Assembly (NCBI RefSeq): GCF_000711955.1
Contig: NZ_JONR01000006.1
Location: 186,001 to 250,000 of the forward strand
Source: Nevskia soli DSM 19509
GTDB lineage: Bacteria; Pseudomonadota; Gammaproteobacteria; Nevskiales; Nevskiaceae
Direction: 5' to 3'
DNA length: 64,000 nucleotides
The notes under the pieces were generated by a model. That model ran no database searches. It had not been told where the DNA came from and saw only the letters and a program-made list of their open reading frames with translations. The position numbers were made by a program, and so were the translations under genes. Shown piece after piece: positions 35,276-43,817 of this stretch. Within the stretch, counting starts at the first letter, position 1, and every line of letters starts with the position of its first letter.

Positions 35276-35881
35276 ATGACCACCCTTCTTCAGATCAACG
35301 CCAGCATCAACAACGGCAACGGCCAGTCCAGCCAGCTCGCCAGGCAATTCGTCGCCGCCTTCCAGGAGCGCCACCCCGATGCAAAAGTGGTGGTGCGCGA
35401 CGTCGCCGCCGCCGACCCGGTGCCGCACCTGACCGCCGAGCGCTTCGGCGCCTTCATCACCAAGCCGGAAGAGCGCACCCCGGGGCAGCACGCCGTGGTC
35501 GAGTATTCCGACGCCCTGATCAACGAACTGAAGCAGGCCGATATCGTCGTGCTGGGCCTGCCCATGTACAACTTCGGCGTGCCGTCGCAGCTCAAGGCCT
35601 ATTTCGACCACATCGCCCGCGCCGGCATCACCTTCAAGTACACCGAGAAAGGCCCGGTCGGCCAGCTCACCGGCAAGAAGGTCTACGTCTTCGCCGCCCG
35701 CGGCGGCATGTATGTCGGCACGCCGATGGACACGCAGACCAGCTACGTACGCGACTTCCTGCGCTTCCTCGGCATGAACGACGTGGAATTCGTCTACGCT
35801 GAAGGCTTGGCAATCAGCCCGCAGAGCAGGGAAGAGAGCCTCGCCAAGGCTAGCGACGAGGCGAAACGCCTGGCGGTGTGA
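35276..35881 (+). CDS. azoR: FMN-dependent NADH-azoreductase / quinone reductase
   Basis: The 201-aa flavodoxin-like enzyme reduces quinones and azo compounds with NADH. The FMN-binding segments are LQINASINNGNGQSSQLA near the N-terminus and PMYNFGVPSQLKAYFDHIARAG in the middle, with VFAARGGMY after them; all are AzoR signatures. The ATG has AGAGGAG upstream. It is divergent from the LysR gene and 105 bp ahead of a DoxX gene. Confidence 0.93.
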   Translation: MTTLLQINASINNGNGQSSQLARQFVAAFQERHPDAKVVVRDVAAADPVPHLTAERFGAFITKPEERTPGQHAVVEYSDALINELKQADIVVLGLPMYNFGVPSQLKAYFDHIARAGITFKYTEKGPVGQLTGKKVYVFAARGGMYVGTPMDTQTSYVRDFLRFLGMNDVEFVYAEGLAISPQSREESLAKASDEAKRLAV

Positions 35882-35986
35882 CGTCCTGTCTTGATTGACG
35901 TCCTGTCCACGAACCGCGCCATCCATGGCGCGGACTGTTGAAACAAGCGACACATTAACCAGCATCATCCATTCAGGGGTACTGCA

Positions 35987-36385
35987 ATGAACAAATTCTT
36001 CGACACCACCAAGCCTTATTCCGACCTCGTCGGCCGCGTGCTGATCGCCGCACTCTTCGTTCTCTCGGGCTGGGGCAAGATCAGCGCCTATGCCGCGACC
36101 CAGGGCTACATGCAGTCGGCCGGCGTACCCGGCGCGCTGCTGCCGCTGGTGATCCTGACCGAACTCGGCGGCGGCCTCGCCATCGTCTTCGGCCTGTACA
36201 CCCGCGTCGTGGCGCTGCTGCTGGCCGGCTTCGCCATCATCACCGGCTTTGTGTTCCACGGCGGTTCCGACCAGGTTTCGCAGATCATGCTGCTGAAGAA
36301 CATCGGCCTCGCCGGCGGCTTCCTCTTCCTGGTCGCCAACGGCGCCGGCAAGCTGAGCCTGGATGGGTTGTTCAGCAAGAAGTAA
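35987..36385 (+). CDS. DoxX family membrane protein
   Basis: The 132-aa protein has four membrane segments, with the DoxX features LIGRVL-like LVGRVLIAALFVLSGWGKI, GYMQSAGVPGALLPLVILTE and GLYTRVVALLLAGF. Related proteins take part in redox and oxidative-stress pathways, but their reaction is generally unknown. It lies between azoR and the pirin gene on the same strand. Confidence 0.9.
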   Translation: MNKFFDTTKPYSDLVGRVLIAALFVLSGWGKISAYAATQGYMQSAGVPGALLPLVILTELGGGLAIVFGLYTRVVALLLAGFAIITGFVFHGGSDQVSQIMLLKNIGLAGGFLFLVANGAGKLSLDGLFSKK

Positions 36386-36454
36386 AGAACGTATCGCAAG
36401 CTGCCGCAGTCCCCGCCGGCGCAAGCCGGCGGGTTTTCCTTCAAGGAGCGAATC

Positions 36455-37339
36455 ATGAACACCACAACCCCGCGGACCATGGTCCATGTCATCGAGTCGC
36501 AGCCGACTTCCGATGGCGCCGGCGTGAAGCTGCGCCGCAGCCTCGGCAGCCAGCGCGGCATGCACGTGGATCCGTTCCTGATGCTGGACGAGTTCTATTC
36601 CGACGATCCCAACGACTACCTCGCCGGCTTCCCCTCGCACCCCCATCGCGGCTTCGAGACCGTCACCTACATGCTCGACGGCCACATGCGCCACGAGGAT
36701 CACCTCGGCAACCGCGGCGATCTCGCCCCGGGCAGCGTGCAGTGGATGACCGCCGCGCGCGGCATCATCCACTCCGAGATGCCGCAGCAGAGCGAAGGGC
36801 GCATGCGCGGCTTCCAGCTGTGGATCAACCTGCCGTCGAAGGAGAAGATGAAGCCGGCTGGCTACCGCGACATTCCCGCCACCGAAATTCCGGTGGTGGA
36901 GCTGGCCAACGGCGGCCGGGTCAAGATCATCGCCGGCACCTTCGCCAATGGCGGCAAGGACATCAGCGGTCCGGTCAACGGCAGCCGGAAGCTGTCCACC
37001 GATCCGCTCTATCTCGATGTGCATCTGCCGGCCGGCGCGGAATTCAATGCGCCGCTGACCGTCGGCCACAACGCCTTCCTCTATGCCTACGAGGGCAGCG
37101 CCAAGGTCGGTACCGGGGAAAAAGCCAGGCAGCTGCCGCATCGCGCCGCCGGCGTGCTGTCGGACGGCGACAGCGTGCAGGTGCAGGCCGGACCGGAAGG
37201 CGTGCGCTTCCTGCTGCTGGCGGCGAAGCCGCTGCGCGAGCCGGTGGTGCAGTACGGGCCGTTCGTGATGAACACGCGCGAGGAAATCGAGCAGGCACTG
37301 GCCGATTACCGCGACGGCAAACTGGCCGCTGCGGCCTGA
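36455..37339 (+). CDS. Pirin family protein
   Basis: The 294-aa bicupin has the N-terminal pirin metal site: SHPHRGFETVTYMLDG supplies two histidines and IIHSEMP the third histidine and the glutamate. Bacterial pirins can act as quercetin 2,3-dioxygenases or bind partner enzymes. Its association with AzoR and DoxX under a LysR regulator suggests handling of aromatic or quinone-like compounds. AAGGAG lies upstream of the ATG. Confidence 0.92.
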   Translation: MNTTTPRTMVHVIESQPTSDGAGVKLRRSLGSQRGMHVDPFLMLDEFYSDDPNDYLAGFPSHPHRGFETVTYMLDGHMRHEDHLGNRGDLAPGSVQWMTAARGIIHSEMPQQSEGRMRGFQLWINLPSKEKMKPAGYRDIPATEIPVVELANGGRVKIIAGTFANGGKDISGPVNGSRKLSTDPLYLDVHLPAGAEFNAPLTVGHNAFLYAYEGSAKVGTGEKARQLPHRAAGVLSDGDSVQVQAGPEGVRFLLLAAKPLREPVVQYGPFVMNTREEIEQALADYRDGKLAAAA

Positions 37340-37356
37340 GCATTGATGAGTCTGAT

Positions 37357-37382
37357 CCCCTCTCCCACTTACGGGAGAGGGG
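37357..37382. terminator. CTCTCCC hairpin (family B) between convergent genes
   Basis: CCCCTCTCCC-N6-GGGAGAGGGG forms a 10-bp perfect stem. It lies between the converging pirin and ferritin-like genes, so it could stop transcription in both directions. It lacks the CCCTCACCCC flank of the longer copies. Confidence 0.6.
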
Positions 37383-37394
37383 AATGCTGTTGAC

Positions 37395-37982
37395 CTAGGC
37401 GTGCGCCTTGGCCTTCTTCAGCGGCTCCGCATTCGGTTCGCCCTTCTGGCCCAGCTGCTCCAGCAGGGTGCCCAGGTCTTCGGCGTGTTCCTCTTCCTTC
37501 GCCAGGATTTCTTCCATCATGCGGCGGGTGGTCGGATCGTCGTTGCCCAGGTACTGGATGATTTCACGGTAGCTGTCGATGGCGATGCGTTCGGCGACGA
37601 GGTCTTCCTCGATCATCTCGACCACATCATGGCCTTCGACGTATTCGGAATGGCTGCGCGAGAGCAGGCCTTCCGGCGAGAGGTTGGGCTTGCCGTCGAG
37701 CTGGGTGATGCGCTGCGCGATCTGGTCGGCGTGGGTCTGTTCCTCGTTGGCGTGTTCCAGGAACTCGGCGGCGACGCCCTTGGAGTGAATGCCGGAGGCC
37801 ATGTAATAGTGGTACTTGTAGCGCAGCACGCAGACCAGTTCGGTCGCCAGTGCCTCGTTGAGGATCTTGATGACGGTACCGCGGTCCGCCTTGTAGCCCT
37901 CGGTCACCGCCCCTTTCCTGATGTGCTCGCGCGCGCGTTCACGGATCGCTTTGATGTCTGAAACAAAAGGCTTCGCTGCCAT
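37395..37982 (-). CDS. Ferritin-like protein (bacterioferritin/Dps-type)
   Basis: The 195-aa helical protein has two pairs of di-iron ligands. NEALATELVCVLRYKYHYYMA and EHANEEQTHADQIA form the first half; EEDLVAERIAIDSYREII and EEILAKEEEHAEDL form the second. An iron storage or ferroxidase role is likely. The ATG at 37982 with AAGGAG upstream is chosen over the longer frame. The C-terminus is lysine-rich. Confidence 0.85.
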   Translation of the reverse strand: MAAKPFVSDIKAIRERAREHIRKGAVTEGYKADRGTVIKILNEALATELVCVLRYKYHYYMASGIHSKGVAAEFLEHANEEQTHADQIAQRITQLDGKPNLSPEGLLSRSHSEYVEGHDVVEMIEEDLVAERIAIDSYREIIQYLGNDDPTTRRMMEEILAKEEEHAEDLGTLLEQLGQKGEPNAEPLKKAKAHA

Positions 37983-38197
37983 GGTGCATCTCCTTGTTGT
38001 CGAGCGGCCGATTGAAACGGGGACCAAAGGCCCAATTGAAAGCCCATGCAGAAACCAGCGGGACATGTCCCTGTCTAATGCCGAACTAGTGGACAGCGGC
38101 GCTATGCCGATGTTCCGGGCGGCTCGTGGTTGAGCGTCTGCACCGGTCTGATTCCCAAGGAATTTCAGTTTTTCCCTTCACCTAGCAAGGAGTTCAC

Positions 38198-38992
38198 ATG
38201 CAGATTCAACTCAAGGGCCGGCGTGCCCTGGTCAGCGGCTCCACCGCCGGCATCGGCTACGCCGTAGCCAAGGGCCTGGCCGAGGCCGGCGCCACCGTGA
38301 TCGTCAACGGCCGGACCGAGGAGCGCGTCTCCGCCGCCATCGAGAGCATCCGCAAGGCGGTGCCGGGCGCGCAGCTGCTGGGCTTCGCCGGCGACCTCTC
38401 CAACGCCGCGGTGGCCGCGCAGCTGCACCAGTCGCGTCCCGAGCTGGACATCCTGGTCAACAATCTCGGCATCTTCGAGCCCAAGGGCTACTTCGACATT
38501 CCCGACGCCGACTGGGAGCGCTTCTTCAACGTCAACGTGCTCAGCGGCGTGCGCCTGGCGCGGCTGTATGGCCAGGGCATGGCGCAGCGCGGCTGGGGCC
38601 GCATCGTCTTCATCTCCAGCGAGTCCGGCCTGCAGATTCCGGCCGAGATGGTGCATTACGGCATGACCAAGACCGCCCAGCTCGCCGTGGCGCGCGGCCT
38701 GGCGGAAACGCTGATCGGAACGGGCGTCACCGTCAACAGCGTGCTGCCGGGACCGACGCGCTCGGAAGGCGTGGAAGGCTTCGTCGCCGACCTGGCGCGC
38801 GGCCAGGGCACGACGGAGAAGCAGGTGGAGCAGGAGTTCTTCAAGAGCGTGCGGCCGAGTTCGCTGATCCAGCGCTTCATCACGGTCGAGGAAGTGGCGA
38901 ACCTGGTGGTGTATACCTGCTCGGAGCAGGCCTCGGCGACGACGGGAACGGCGCTGCGGGTGGATGGGGGCGTGGTCAGGTCGATTGCGTAA
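38198..38992 (+). CDS. Short-chain dehydrogenase/reductase
   Basis: This is a 264-aa classical SDR. The nucleotide-binding motif is SGSTAGIGYAVA (residues 13-24), followed by NNLG, the catalytic serine in ISSESG and Tyr-x3-Lys in YGMTK. The ALRVDGGVVRSI end is typical. The substrate is unknown. AAGGAG lies upstream of the ATG. It converges with the MBL gene across a perfect 14-bp hairpin. Confidence 0.92.
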   Translation: MQIQLKGRRALVSGSTAGIGYAVAKGLAEAGATVIVNGRTEERVSAAIESIRKAVPGAQLLGFAGDLSNAAVAAQLHQSRPELDILVNNLGIFEPKGYFDIPDADWERFFNVNVLSGVRLARLYGQGMAQRGWGRIVFISSESGLQIPAEMVHYGMTKTAQLAVARGLAETLIGTGVTVNSVLPGPTRSEGVEGFVADLARGQGTTEKQVEQEFFKSVRPSSLIQRFITVEEVANLVVYTCSEQASATTGTALRVDGGVVRSIA

Positions 38993-39016
38993 GTAGCGCA
39001 CCGCTCGTCTTCAGGC

Positions 39017-39048
39017 AACGTCATTCCCGCGCAAGCGGGAATGACGTT
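39017..39048. terminator. Bidirectional hairpin with GCAA tetraloop (family C repeat)
   Basis: AACGTCATTCCCGC and GCGGGAATGACGTT are perfect 14-bp arms around GCAA, a GNRA-type loop. It lies between the convergent SDR and MBL genes. Related half-sites appear near 49671-49692 and, degenerate, in hrpB, so it is also a dispersed repeat. Confidence 0.75.
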
Positions 39049-39061
39049 TGTTGAGGAAGAA

Positions 39062-39715
39062 CTAATCCTTCACCGCGGCATCCGAGACATACGGATTGCT
39101 CTTGCGCTCCTGCCCGAAGGTCGACATCGGTCCATGTCCGGGCACGAAGCGGTTGTCGTCGCCCAGGGGGAACAGCCGGTTGCGGATGGCGTCGATGAGA
39201 TGGGCGTGGTTGCCGCGCGGGAAGTCGGTGCGGCCGATGGAGCCCTGGAACAGGACGTCGCCGACGAAGGCCACGCGCGAAGGCGCATGGTGGAACACGA
39301 CGTGGCCGGGGGTGTGTCCCGGGCAATGCAGGACGTCGAACGTGAGCGAGCCGACGGTCACGGTGTCGCCGTGACGGAGCCAGCGGTCCGGGGTGAAGCT
39401 GCGCGCCGGCGGGAAGCCGTATTGTTTCGCCGCCTGCGGCAGGCCCTCGATCCAGAACAGGTCATCCTCGTGCGGCCCCTCGATCGGCAGCTGGAGCCGC
39501 TCGGCCAGATCCTGCACGCCGCTGGCGTGGTCGAGGTGGCCGTGGGTGACCAGCAGCTTTTCCAGCTGCACGCCGTGATGGCGCACGCGTTCCAGCAGGT
39601 GATCCACTTCGCCGCCGGCGTCCACCAGGGCGCCGCGCATGGTGGCCGTGTCCCAGACCAGCGAGCAGTTCTGCTGGAAGGGCGTGACCGGGATGATTTC
39701 GCATTGCAGGGTCAT
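39062..39715 (-). CDS. MBL-fold metallo-hydrolase (glyoxalase II-like, YcbL type)
   Basis: The 217-aa enzyme has a metallo-beta-lactamase fold with the metal motif THGHLDHASG, then CPGHTPGHVVFH, VGDVLFQGSIGRTDFPRG and FVPGHGP. These match the short glyoxalase II-like YcbL family. Its start overlaps the stop of the upstream mscS-like gene by 4 bp (ATGA), so the two are coupled. The substrate is probably a thioester or related small metabolite. Confidence 0.92.
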   Translation of the reverse strand: MTLQCEIIPVTPFQQNCSLVWDTATMRGALVDAGGEVDHLLERVRHHGVQLEKLLVTHGHLDHASGVQDLAERLQLPIEGPHEDDLFWIEGLPQAAKQYGFPPARSFTPDRWLRHGDTVTVGSLTFDVLHCPGHTPGHVVFHHAPSRVAFVGDVLFQGSIGRTDFPRGNHAHLIDAIRNRLFPLGDDNRFVPGHGPMSTFGQERKSNPYVSDAAVKD

Positions 39716-40827
39716 GCGGACTCTCCGGCTGTGCCGCCCGGCCCGGAAGCGACGACGGCCTTGAGGCTGACCGGGGCTTCGACGGTGAGGGTCTGCGAAG
39801 GATAGGACAGCTGCACGCCTTCCCTGGCGAAGGCGCGCACCAGGGCCAGGTTGATCGCCTGCTGCGCGTCCATGTAGACCTTGTAGTCCGGCTGGCGCAC
39901 CCAGTACACGGCTTCGAAGCTGTAGGCGCTGCCACCCAGGTCCTTGAAGTGGGCGCGGTCGAAGCGCACGGCTTCGCGCCCTTCGATGGCCTCGCGCACC
40001 AGCTGTGGAATTTTCTCGAGCTGGTCGGCGCCGGTGCTGAAGGGCACGGTGAAGCCGAAGGTGATGCAGCGCTCGTGCATGCGCTTGTAGTTGCGCAGGC
40101 GCGCCTTGAGCATGTCGCTGTTGGCGACGACCAGCTGTTCTCCGGTGGAACTGCGGATGCGCGTGGTCTTGAGGCCGACGTGTTCGACCGTGCCGGAAAG
40201 GCCGTCGAGGGCGATGGAATCGCCGATGACGAAGGGCTTGTCCATGACGATGGACAGCGAGGCGAACAGGTCGCCGAGGATGTTCTGCACCGCCAGGGCC
40301 ACGGCGATGCCGCCGACGCCCAGCGAGGTGGCCAGGGCGGTGACGTTGACGCCCATGTTGTCCAGCACCAGCAGCAGCACCAGGGTCCACAGGATCAGGC
40401 GGCCGAGGAAGCTGAAGGGATCGAGCCGGCTGCTGTCGGCAACATCCGCATCCGGCAGGTGGTTGCGCGAGCGCGAGATCCAGAAGTCGAGCAGGGCGCT
40501 GAGCCAGATGCCGAATTGGAGAAACGCCGCCACGATCATGATGCGCTGGAGCGTGGACTCGGCCCGGTGCGGCAGGTCCAGGTACTGGCTGGCGATCTGC
40601 AGGGAGACGATGCCGATCAGCCACAGCTTGGTGGCCTGCGCCGTCTTGACCATGGCGCCGTAGAACGGCCGTTCGCTGCTGCGCGCCAGCACCGACATGC
40701 GCTTGATCACCTGGCGCTTGATCAGCTTGGCCAGCAGCAGCATGCCGAGCACGATGCCGACGGCGATGAGCCAGTCCTGTACCGGGTTGTGCAGCAGGAT
40801 ATGGTCGAGTTGCAGGAGTTCTTTCAT
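39712..40827 (-). CDS. MscS-family mechanosensitive ion channel
   Basis: The 371-aa protein has four to five membrane segments and the MscS pore region VTALATSLGVGGIAVALAVQ, followed by NILGDLFASLSIVMDKPFVIGD, the start of the beta domain. A soluble alpha/beta vestibule ends the protein. Such channels release solutes when membrane tension rises. It is coupled to the downstream MBL gene. Confidence 0.92.
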   Translation of the reverse strand: MKELLQLDHILLHNPVQDWLIAVGIVLGMLLLAKLIKRQVIKRMSVLARSSERPFYGAMVKTAQATKLWLIGIVSLQIASQYLDLPHRAESTLQRIMIVAAFLQFGIWLSALLDFWISRSRNHLPDADVADSSRLDPFSFLGRLILWTLVLLLVLDNMGVNVTALATSLGVGGIAVALAVQNILGDLFASLSIVMDKPFVIGDSIALDGLSGTVEHVGLKTTRIRSSTGEQLVVANSDMLKARLRNYKRMHERCITFGFTVPFSTGADQLEKIPQLVREAIEGREAVRFDRAHFKDLGGSAYSFEAVYWVRQPDYKVYMDAQQAINLALVRAFAREGVQLSYPSQTLTVEAPVSLKAVVASGPGGTAGESA

Positions 40828-40961
40828 CGGTCTGTCATGGGCGGGTCCGGTCTGAGGACGGACCGCGCGATCGGTTGCGGGATTCGGCTACATTATCCCC
40901 GAAAGGCCGCCCGGCCTCTCCCCCCGCACAGCGCGGCGGGGCGCCAGGGCGGGAAAACGAC

Positions 40962-41408
40962 ATGCAGACCGTCAACGTCAGACACACCATCGCGGCGCCG
41001 ATCGAGAAGGTTTTCGAGATCCTGGCCGACCACGCCAACTACAAGCTGCTGCCGGGCGTGAAGGACTCGAAGCTGATCCGGATGGGCACGCCGGTCAAGA
41101 ACGGCGTGGGCGCCGTGCGCTGGATCGACGTCGGCAAGGCGCGCTTCACCGAGGAGATCACCCGCTTCGAGCCGCCGACGCGGCTGGATTACCAGATCAC
41201 CAAGTCCTTTCCGCCGATACAGCACAAGTGCGGCATCGTGCGCCTGGAAAGGACTCCGGGCGGGACGGTGGTGAGCTGGACCTCCACCGTGGAATTGAAA
41301 ATCCCGTTGATCGGCAAGCTGCTGACGCCGCTGCTGGCCAGCGAGATTTCCAAGGGGTTCACGCACATGCTGGAGGCGATCGAGAAGCGGCTGGTGAAAG
41401 CTTCCTGA
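40962..41408 (+). CDS. SRPBCC family protein (polyketide cyclase/START-like)
   Basis: The 148-aa product begins MQTVNVRHTIAAPIEKVFEIL and fits the helix-grip fold of the SRPBCC superfamily, which binds hydrophobic ligands. VSWTSTVELKIPLIGKLLT and the long C-terminal helix FTHMLEAIEKRL are typical. The ligand is unknown. The ATG at 40962 is used; the frame extends upstream without homology. Confidence 0.87.
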   Translation: MQTVNVRHTIAAPIEKVFEILADHANYKLLPGVKDSKLIRMGTPVKNGVGAVRWIDVGKARFTEEITRFEPPTRLDYQITKSFPPIQHKCGIVRLERTPGGTVVSWTSTVELKIPLIGKLLTPLLASEISKGFTHMLEAIEKRLVKAS

Positions 41409-41409
41409 T

Positions 41410-41443
41410 GAATTTCTCTCTTTCCGCAGGGAGAGAGAAATTC
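41410..41443. terminator. Bidirectional hairpin between SRPBCC and DUF3429 genes
   Basis: GAATTTCTCTCT and AGAGAGAAATTC form a perfect 12-bp stem around ten bases. The element fills the 33-bp gap between two convergent stop codons. The AT-rich base of the stem gives T-runs on both strands. Confidence 0.75.
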
Positions 41444-41876
41444 AAACACCCAGCATCACGCGCCAGGCGATGGTCAGGAGCACGCCGAGGGTCAGGGTGG
41501 CGCGCAGGGTGAAATAGCCGCTGAGGGGATCGATGGTCCGCTCGCGCCACACTTCCGCCGCGACCAGCAGCACGAACACGCCGGCGAGCGCGAACAGGCA
41601 GGGCCGGAACGGCAGGGCCAGCGTGGCCCAGGACAGGATGAACAGCACGGCCGACATGGCCATGCCGATCATGCCGTTCGGACCCTGCGCCACCAGCAGG
41701 GACATGCCCCAGAAGGTACCGGCCATGAAACTGGCGATCATCGCGGCGTAGAGCAGCCACAGGTGGTCGAGCCAGGGCGGGGCCGTCTGGGGAGAGAGCG
41801 TCAGCCACGCCGGCCCCGCCAGGAAGGGAATCAACCCGGCATAGCCCAGTACGAACACCAGCGGCGGCAGTTTCAT
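41442..41876 (-). CDS. DUF3429 membrane protein
   Basis: The 144-aa protein has four to five membrane segments. It opens LPPLVFVLGYAGLIPFLAGP and contains LYAAMIASFMAGTFWG and TLGVLLTIAWRVMLGV, features of the DUF3429 family. The function is unknown. Confidence 0.87.
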   Translation of the reverse strand: MKLPPLVFVLGYAGLIPFLAGPAWLTLSPQTAPPWLDHLWLLYAAMIASFMAGTFWGMSLLVAQGPNGMIGMAMSAVLFILSWATLALPFRPCLFALAGVFVLLVAAEVWRERTIDPLSGYFTLRATLTLGVLLTIAWRVMLGV

Positions 41877-42044
41877 TGGTCCTGTCCTGCGGGAACGGTG
41901 CGCCTAGTATGCGCCGGGAATCCGGGGCCGCCATGCGCATCCACCTTTCGAAGCAGCCGTAAAGGCCGCCGTCGGTGTTGCGCGCTTCCCGGACTGCGGA
42001 CTGTGAGAGCCGACGGGAAAAGGGCTGAAAAACTCCATGCGTGC

Positions 42045-42077
42045 CATGCGTGCCAAGGGTTTTTGTTGGCACGCATG
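42045..42077 (-). terminator. Perfect 12-bp hairpin downstream of the DUF938 gene
   Basis: CATGCGTGCCAA-N9-TTGGCACGCATG has perfect arms. It lies about 30 bp past the DUF938 stop in the 229-bp space before the DUF3429 gene. The 9 bases CCATGCGTG are duplicated directly at its left edge. Nothing else recognisable lies in this spacer. Confidence 0.55.
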
Positions 42078-42105
42078 CGGCGAGCGACCGCGGCCACGGG
42101 CCGCC

Positions 42106-42702
42106 CTACGATCGTGCCCAGACCAGGCAGCGGTTGTTGGCGGGCATCTGGCGGTCTTCCAGCAGGTTCAGGCCGATGCCGCGGGCCAGGGCGTCCACGG
42201 CTTCGAAATCGCGGATGCCGCGATGGGGCACGGCCGCCTTGAGGGAGGCGTCGAAGGCAGCGTTGCTGTCGCTGGTGAAGCGGCCGCCGTAATTGAACGG
42301 ACCGTATACGGCCAGCCTGGCGTCCGGCCTCATGATCTCCGGCAGCCGCTGGAACAGCCTCTCGACTTCGGCCCAGCTCATGATGTGCAGGGTGTTGGCG
42401 CTGTAGACGGCATCGTACCGCTGGGCGGGCCATTGGGGCTGGTTCACGTCCAGCTCCAGCGGCGCCGGTGTGTTGGGCAGGCCCGCTTCGTCCAGCCAGG
42501 CGCGGATGCCGGGCAGGTTTTCCGCCCGGTCGGAGGATTGCCAGACCAGCTGCGGCAGGGCGGCGGCGAAGTGCACGGCGTGCTGGCCGGTGCCGCTGCC
42601 GATTTCCAGGACGCGCTTGCGGTCGGCAAAGTACTCGCGCAGCACGGCCAGGATGGGATCGCGGTTGCGCTCGCTGGCGGGTGAATACGGTTTATCGCTC
42701 AT
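42106..42702 (-). CDS. DUF938 SAM-dependent methyltransferase-like protein
   Basis: The 198-aa product has a class I methyltransferase core: VLEIGSGTGQHAVHFA (SAM-binding motif I) and the family-specific SANTLHIMSWAEVERLF. It begins MSDKPYSPASERNRDPIL, the conserved start of DUF938. The acceptor is unknown. Confidence 0.9.
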   Translation of the reverse strand: MSDKPYSPASERNRDPILAVLREYFADRKRVLEIGSGTGQHAVHFAAALPQLVWQSSDRAENLPGIRAWLDEAGLPNTPAPLELDVNQPQWPAQRYDAVYSANTLHIMSWAEVERLFQRLPEIMRPDARLAVYGPFNYGGRFTSDSNAAFDASLKAAVPHRGIRDFEAVDALARGIGLNLLEDRQMPANNRCLVWARS

Positions 42703-42764
42703 GCGGCTCCAGGGAAACGACTGTTCCGGCGCGGTAGGCGTCGGGTGGAGGATGTATGTACGTG

Positions 42765-42773
42765 TGTTATAAT
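42765..42773 (+). promoter_or_regulatory. Extended -10 promoter of the AbrB-Doc pair
   Basis: TGTTATAAT combines the TGn extension with a perfect TATAAT. No good -35 box lies 17 bp upstream, as is common with extended -10 sites. The leader would be short, with AAGGAGG about eight bases before the antitoxin ATG. Confidence 0.75.
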
Positions 42774-42791
42774 AAAGAAGGAGGGTTTGCC

Positions 42792-43016
42792 ATGAAACTC
42801 AAGATCACCACGGTCGGCAACTCGGCCGGCGTCGTCCTGCCGAAAGAACTGCTGGCCCGCCTGCGCCTCGACAAGGGCGACACACTGTATGTAACCGAGC
42901 TGCCGGATGGCATCAAGTTGATGCCTTATGACCCGACGTTCGAGCAGCAGATGGATGTGGCGGAAAGCGTCATGCGCCGACGCCGCACCCTGCTGCGCAA
43001 GCTCTCCGAAAATTGA
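42792..43016 (+). CDS. AbrB/MazE-type antitoxin
   Basis: The 74-aa product has a swapped-hairpin AbrB DNA-binding domain: KITTVGNSAGVVLPKELLARLRLDKGD. The charged C-terminus (VAESVMRRRRTLLRKLSEN) would bind and neutralise the toxin. It lies 12 bp ahead of a Doc-family gene and is probably autoregulatory. Confidence 0.9.
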   Translation: MKLKITTVGNSAGVVLPKELLARLRLDKGDTLYVTELPDGIKLMPYDPTFEQQMDVAESVMRRRRTLLRKLSEN

Positions 43017-43028
43017 GCGGAGGCCGTC

Positions 43029-43481
43029 ATGATCATCTGGCTCAGCAAGGAGCTGGTACTGGCGATTCATGATCGTCAGCTTGCCGAACACGGCGGCAGT
43101 TCCGGCGTGCGCGACGACAATATGCTGCAATCCGCGCTCGCCCGACCGCAGCAGCTTCATGCCTACGGCGATCCCCTGCCCGACATCGCCGATCTTGCCG
43201 CCAGCCTCGCCTTCGGGCTGGCGCGCAATCATCCGTTCGTGGACGGCAACAAGCGCAGCGCGGCAGTCTGCTGCGAAACCTTCATCGAACTGAACGGCGG
43301 GCAGTTGATGGCCGAAGACATCGAGCTGTTCCCACTGTTCCTGGCGCTCGCCGAAGGGAAGCTGCCGGCTGAAGAGTTGGCCGCGTGGCTGCGGCCGCGC
43401 ATCCAGACCCATAAGCCGGATAGCATTCAGGAGCCGCCTGCTTCATATAAAGCAGCGGGCAGGAACTCCCCCAAGAAATGA
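43029..43481 (+). CDS. Doc-family (Fic fold) toxin
   Basis: The 150-aa product has the death-on-curing core with HPFVDGNKR, matching the HxFx(D/N)xNKR active-site motif of Fic/Doc proteins. Phage P1 Doc phosphorylates EF-Tu. SGVRDDNMLQSALARPQ near residue 25 is also typical. The C-terminal tail after residue 125 is not part of the fold. Because the EF-Tu in this window is unusual, its susceptibility to Doc is an interesting question. Confidence 0.92.
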   Translation: MIIWLSKELVLAIHDRQLAEHGGSSGVRDDNMLQSALARPQQLHAYGDPLPDIADLAASLAFGLARNHPFVDGNKRSAAVCCETFIELNGGQLMAEDIELFPLFLALAEGKLPAEELAAWLRPRIQTHKPDSIQEPPASYKAAGRNSPKK

Positions 43482-43554
43482 GTGGCCAGCCGGGCGCACT
43501 GGTGCACAGTGGCTTATTCAAGACTTCCCGCAATCCGAAGGGCCAACATAGGGC

Positions 43555-43746
43555 ATGGGCACCAAGCTTTCCGCTTCCAATCCATATCTCCGCGATCTTG
43601 CGGCACGAAAGCGTGCCCTTTGGATTTCCGCCAAGACTTCGTCGGCCGTCGAGGGTATCCATAAGCCTTTCGCAGCATCCGGTCCTGCAAAACCCGCGGT
43701 CAAGCCATCGACCCGCGCCGGGCGTAAGGGCGCAAAGTCCGCTTGA
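43555..43746 (+). CDS. Hypothetical 63-residue protein after the Doc gene
   Basis: The product begins MGTKLSASNPYLRDLAARKRAL and contains KTSSAVEGIHKPF. The SSAVEGI stretch resembles the SSxIEG segment in the N-terminal part of longer Fic proteins. The rest is basic and low in complexity. No clear ribosome binding site precedes it. It could be a small stand-alone protein or a remnant of a Fic gene. The remaining sequence up to 43817 shows nothing convincing. Confidence 0.45.
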   Translation: MGTKLSASNPYLRDLAARKRALWISAKTSSAVEGIHKPFAASGPAKPAVKPSTRAGRKGAKSA

Positions 43747-43817
43747 CTATACGGTCGAAGACCGCCTTCATCGGCTCGTAGTCAGAATGGCCGGACAATG
43801 CCATCGACGCGCCGCTC

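Noticed and set aside
43700..43804. A 34-codon minus-strand ORF (begins MALSGHSDYEPMK) near the Doc locus
   Set aside because: It has no ribosome binding site, overlaps the 63-aa ORF on the other strand and has no recognised family. It could be a relic but is not supportable as a gene.
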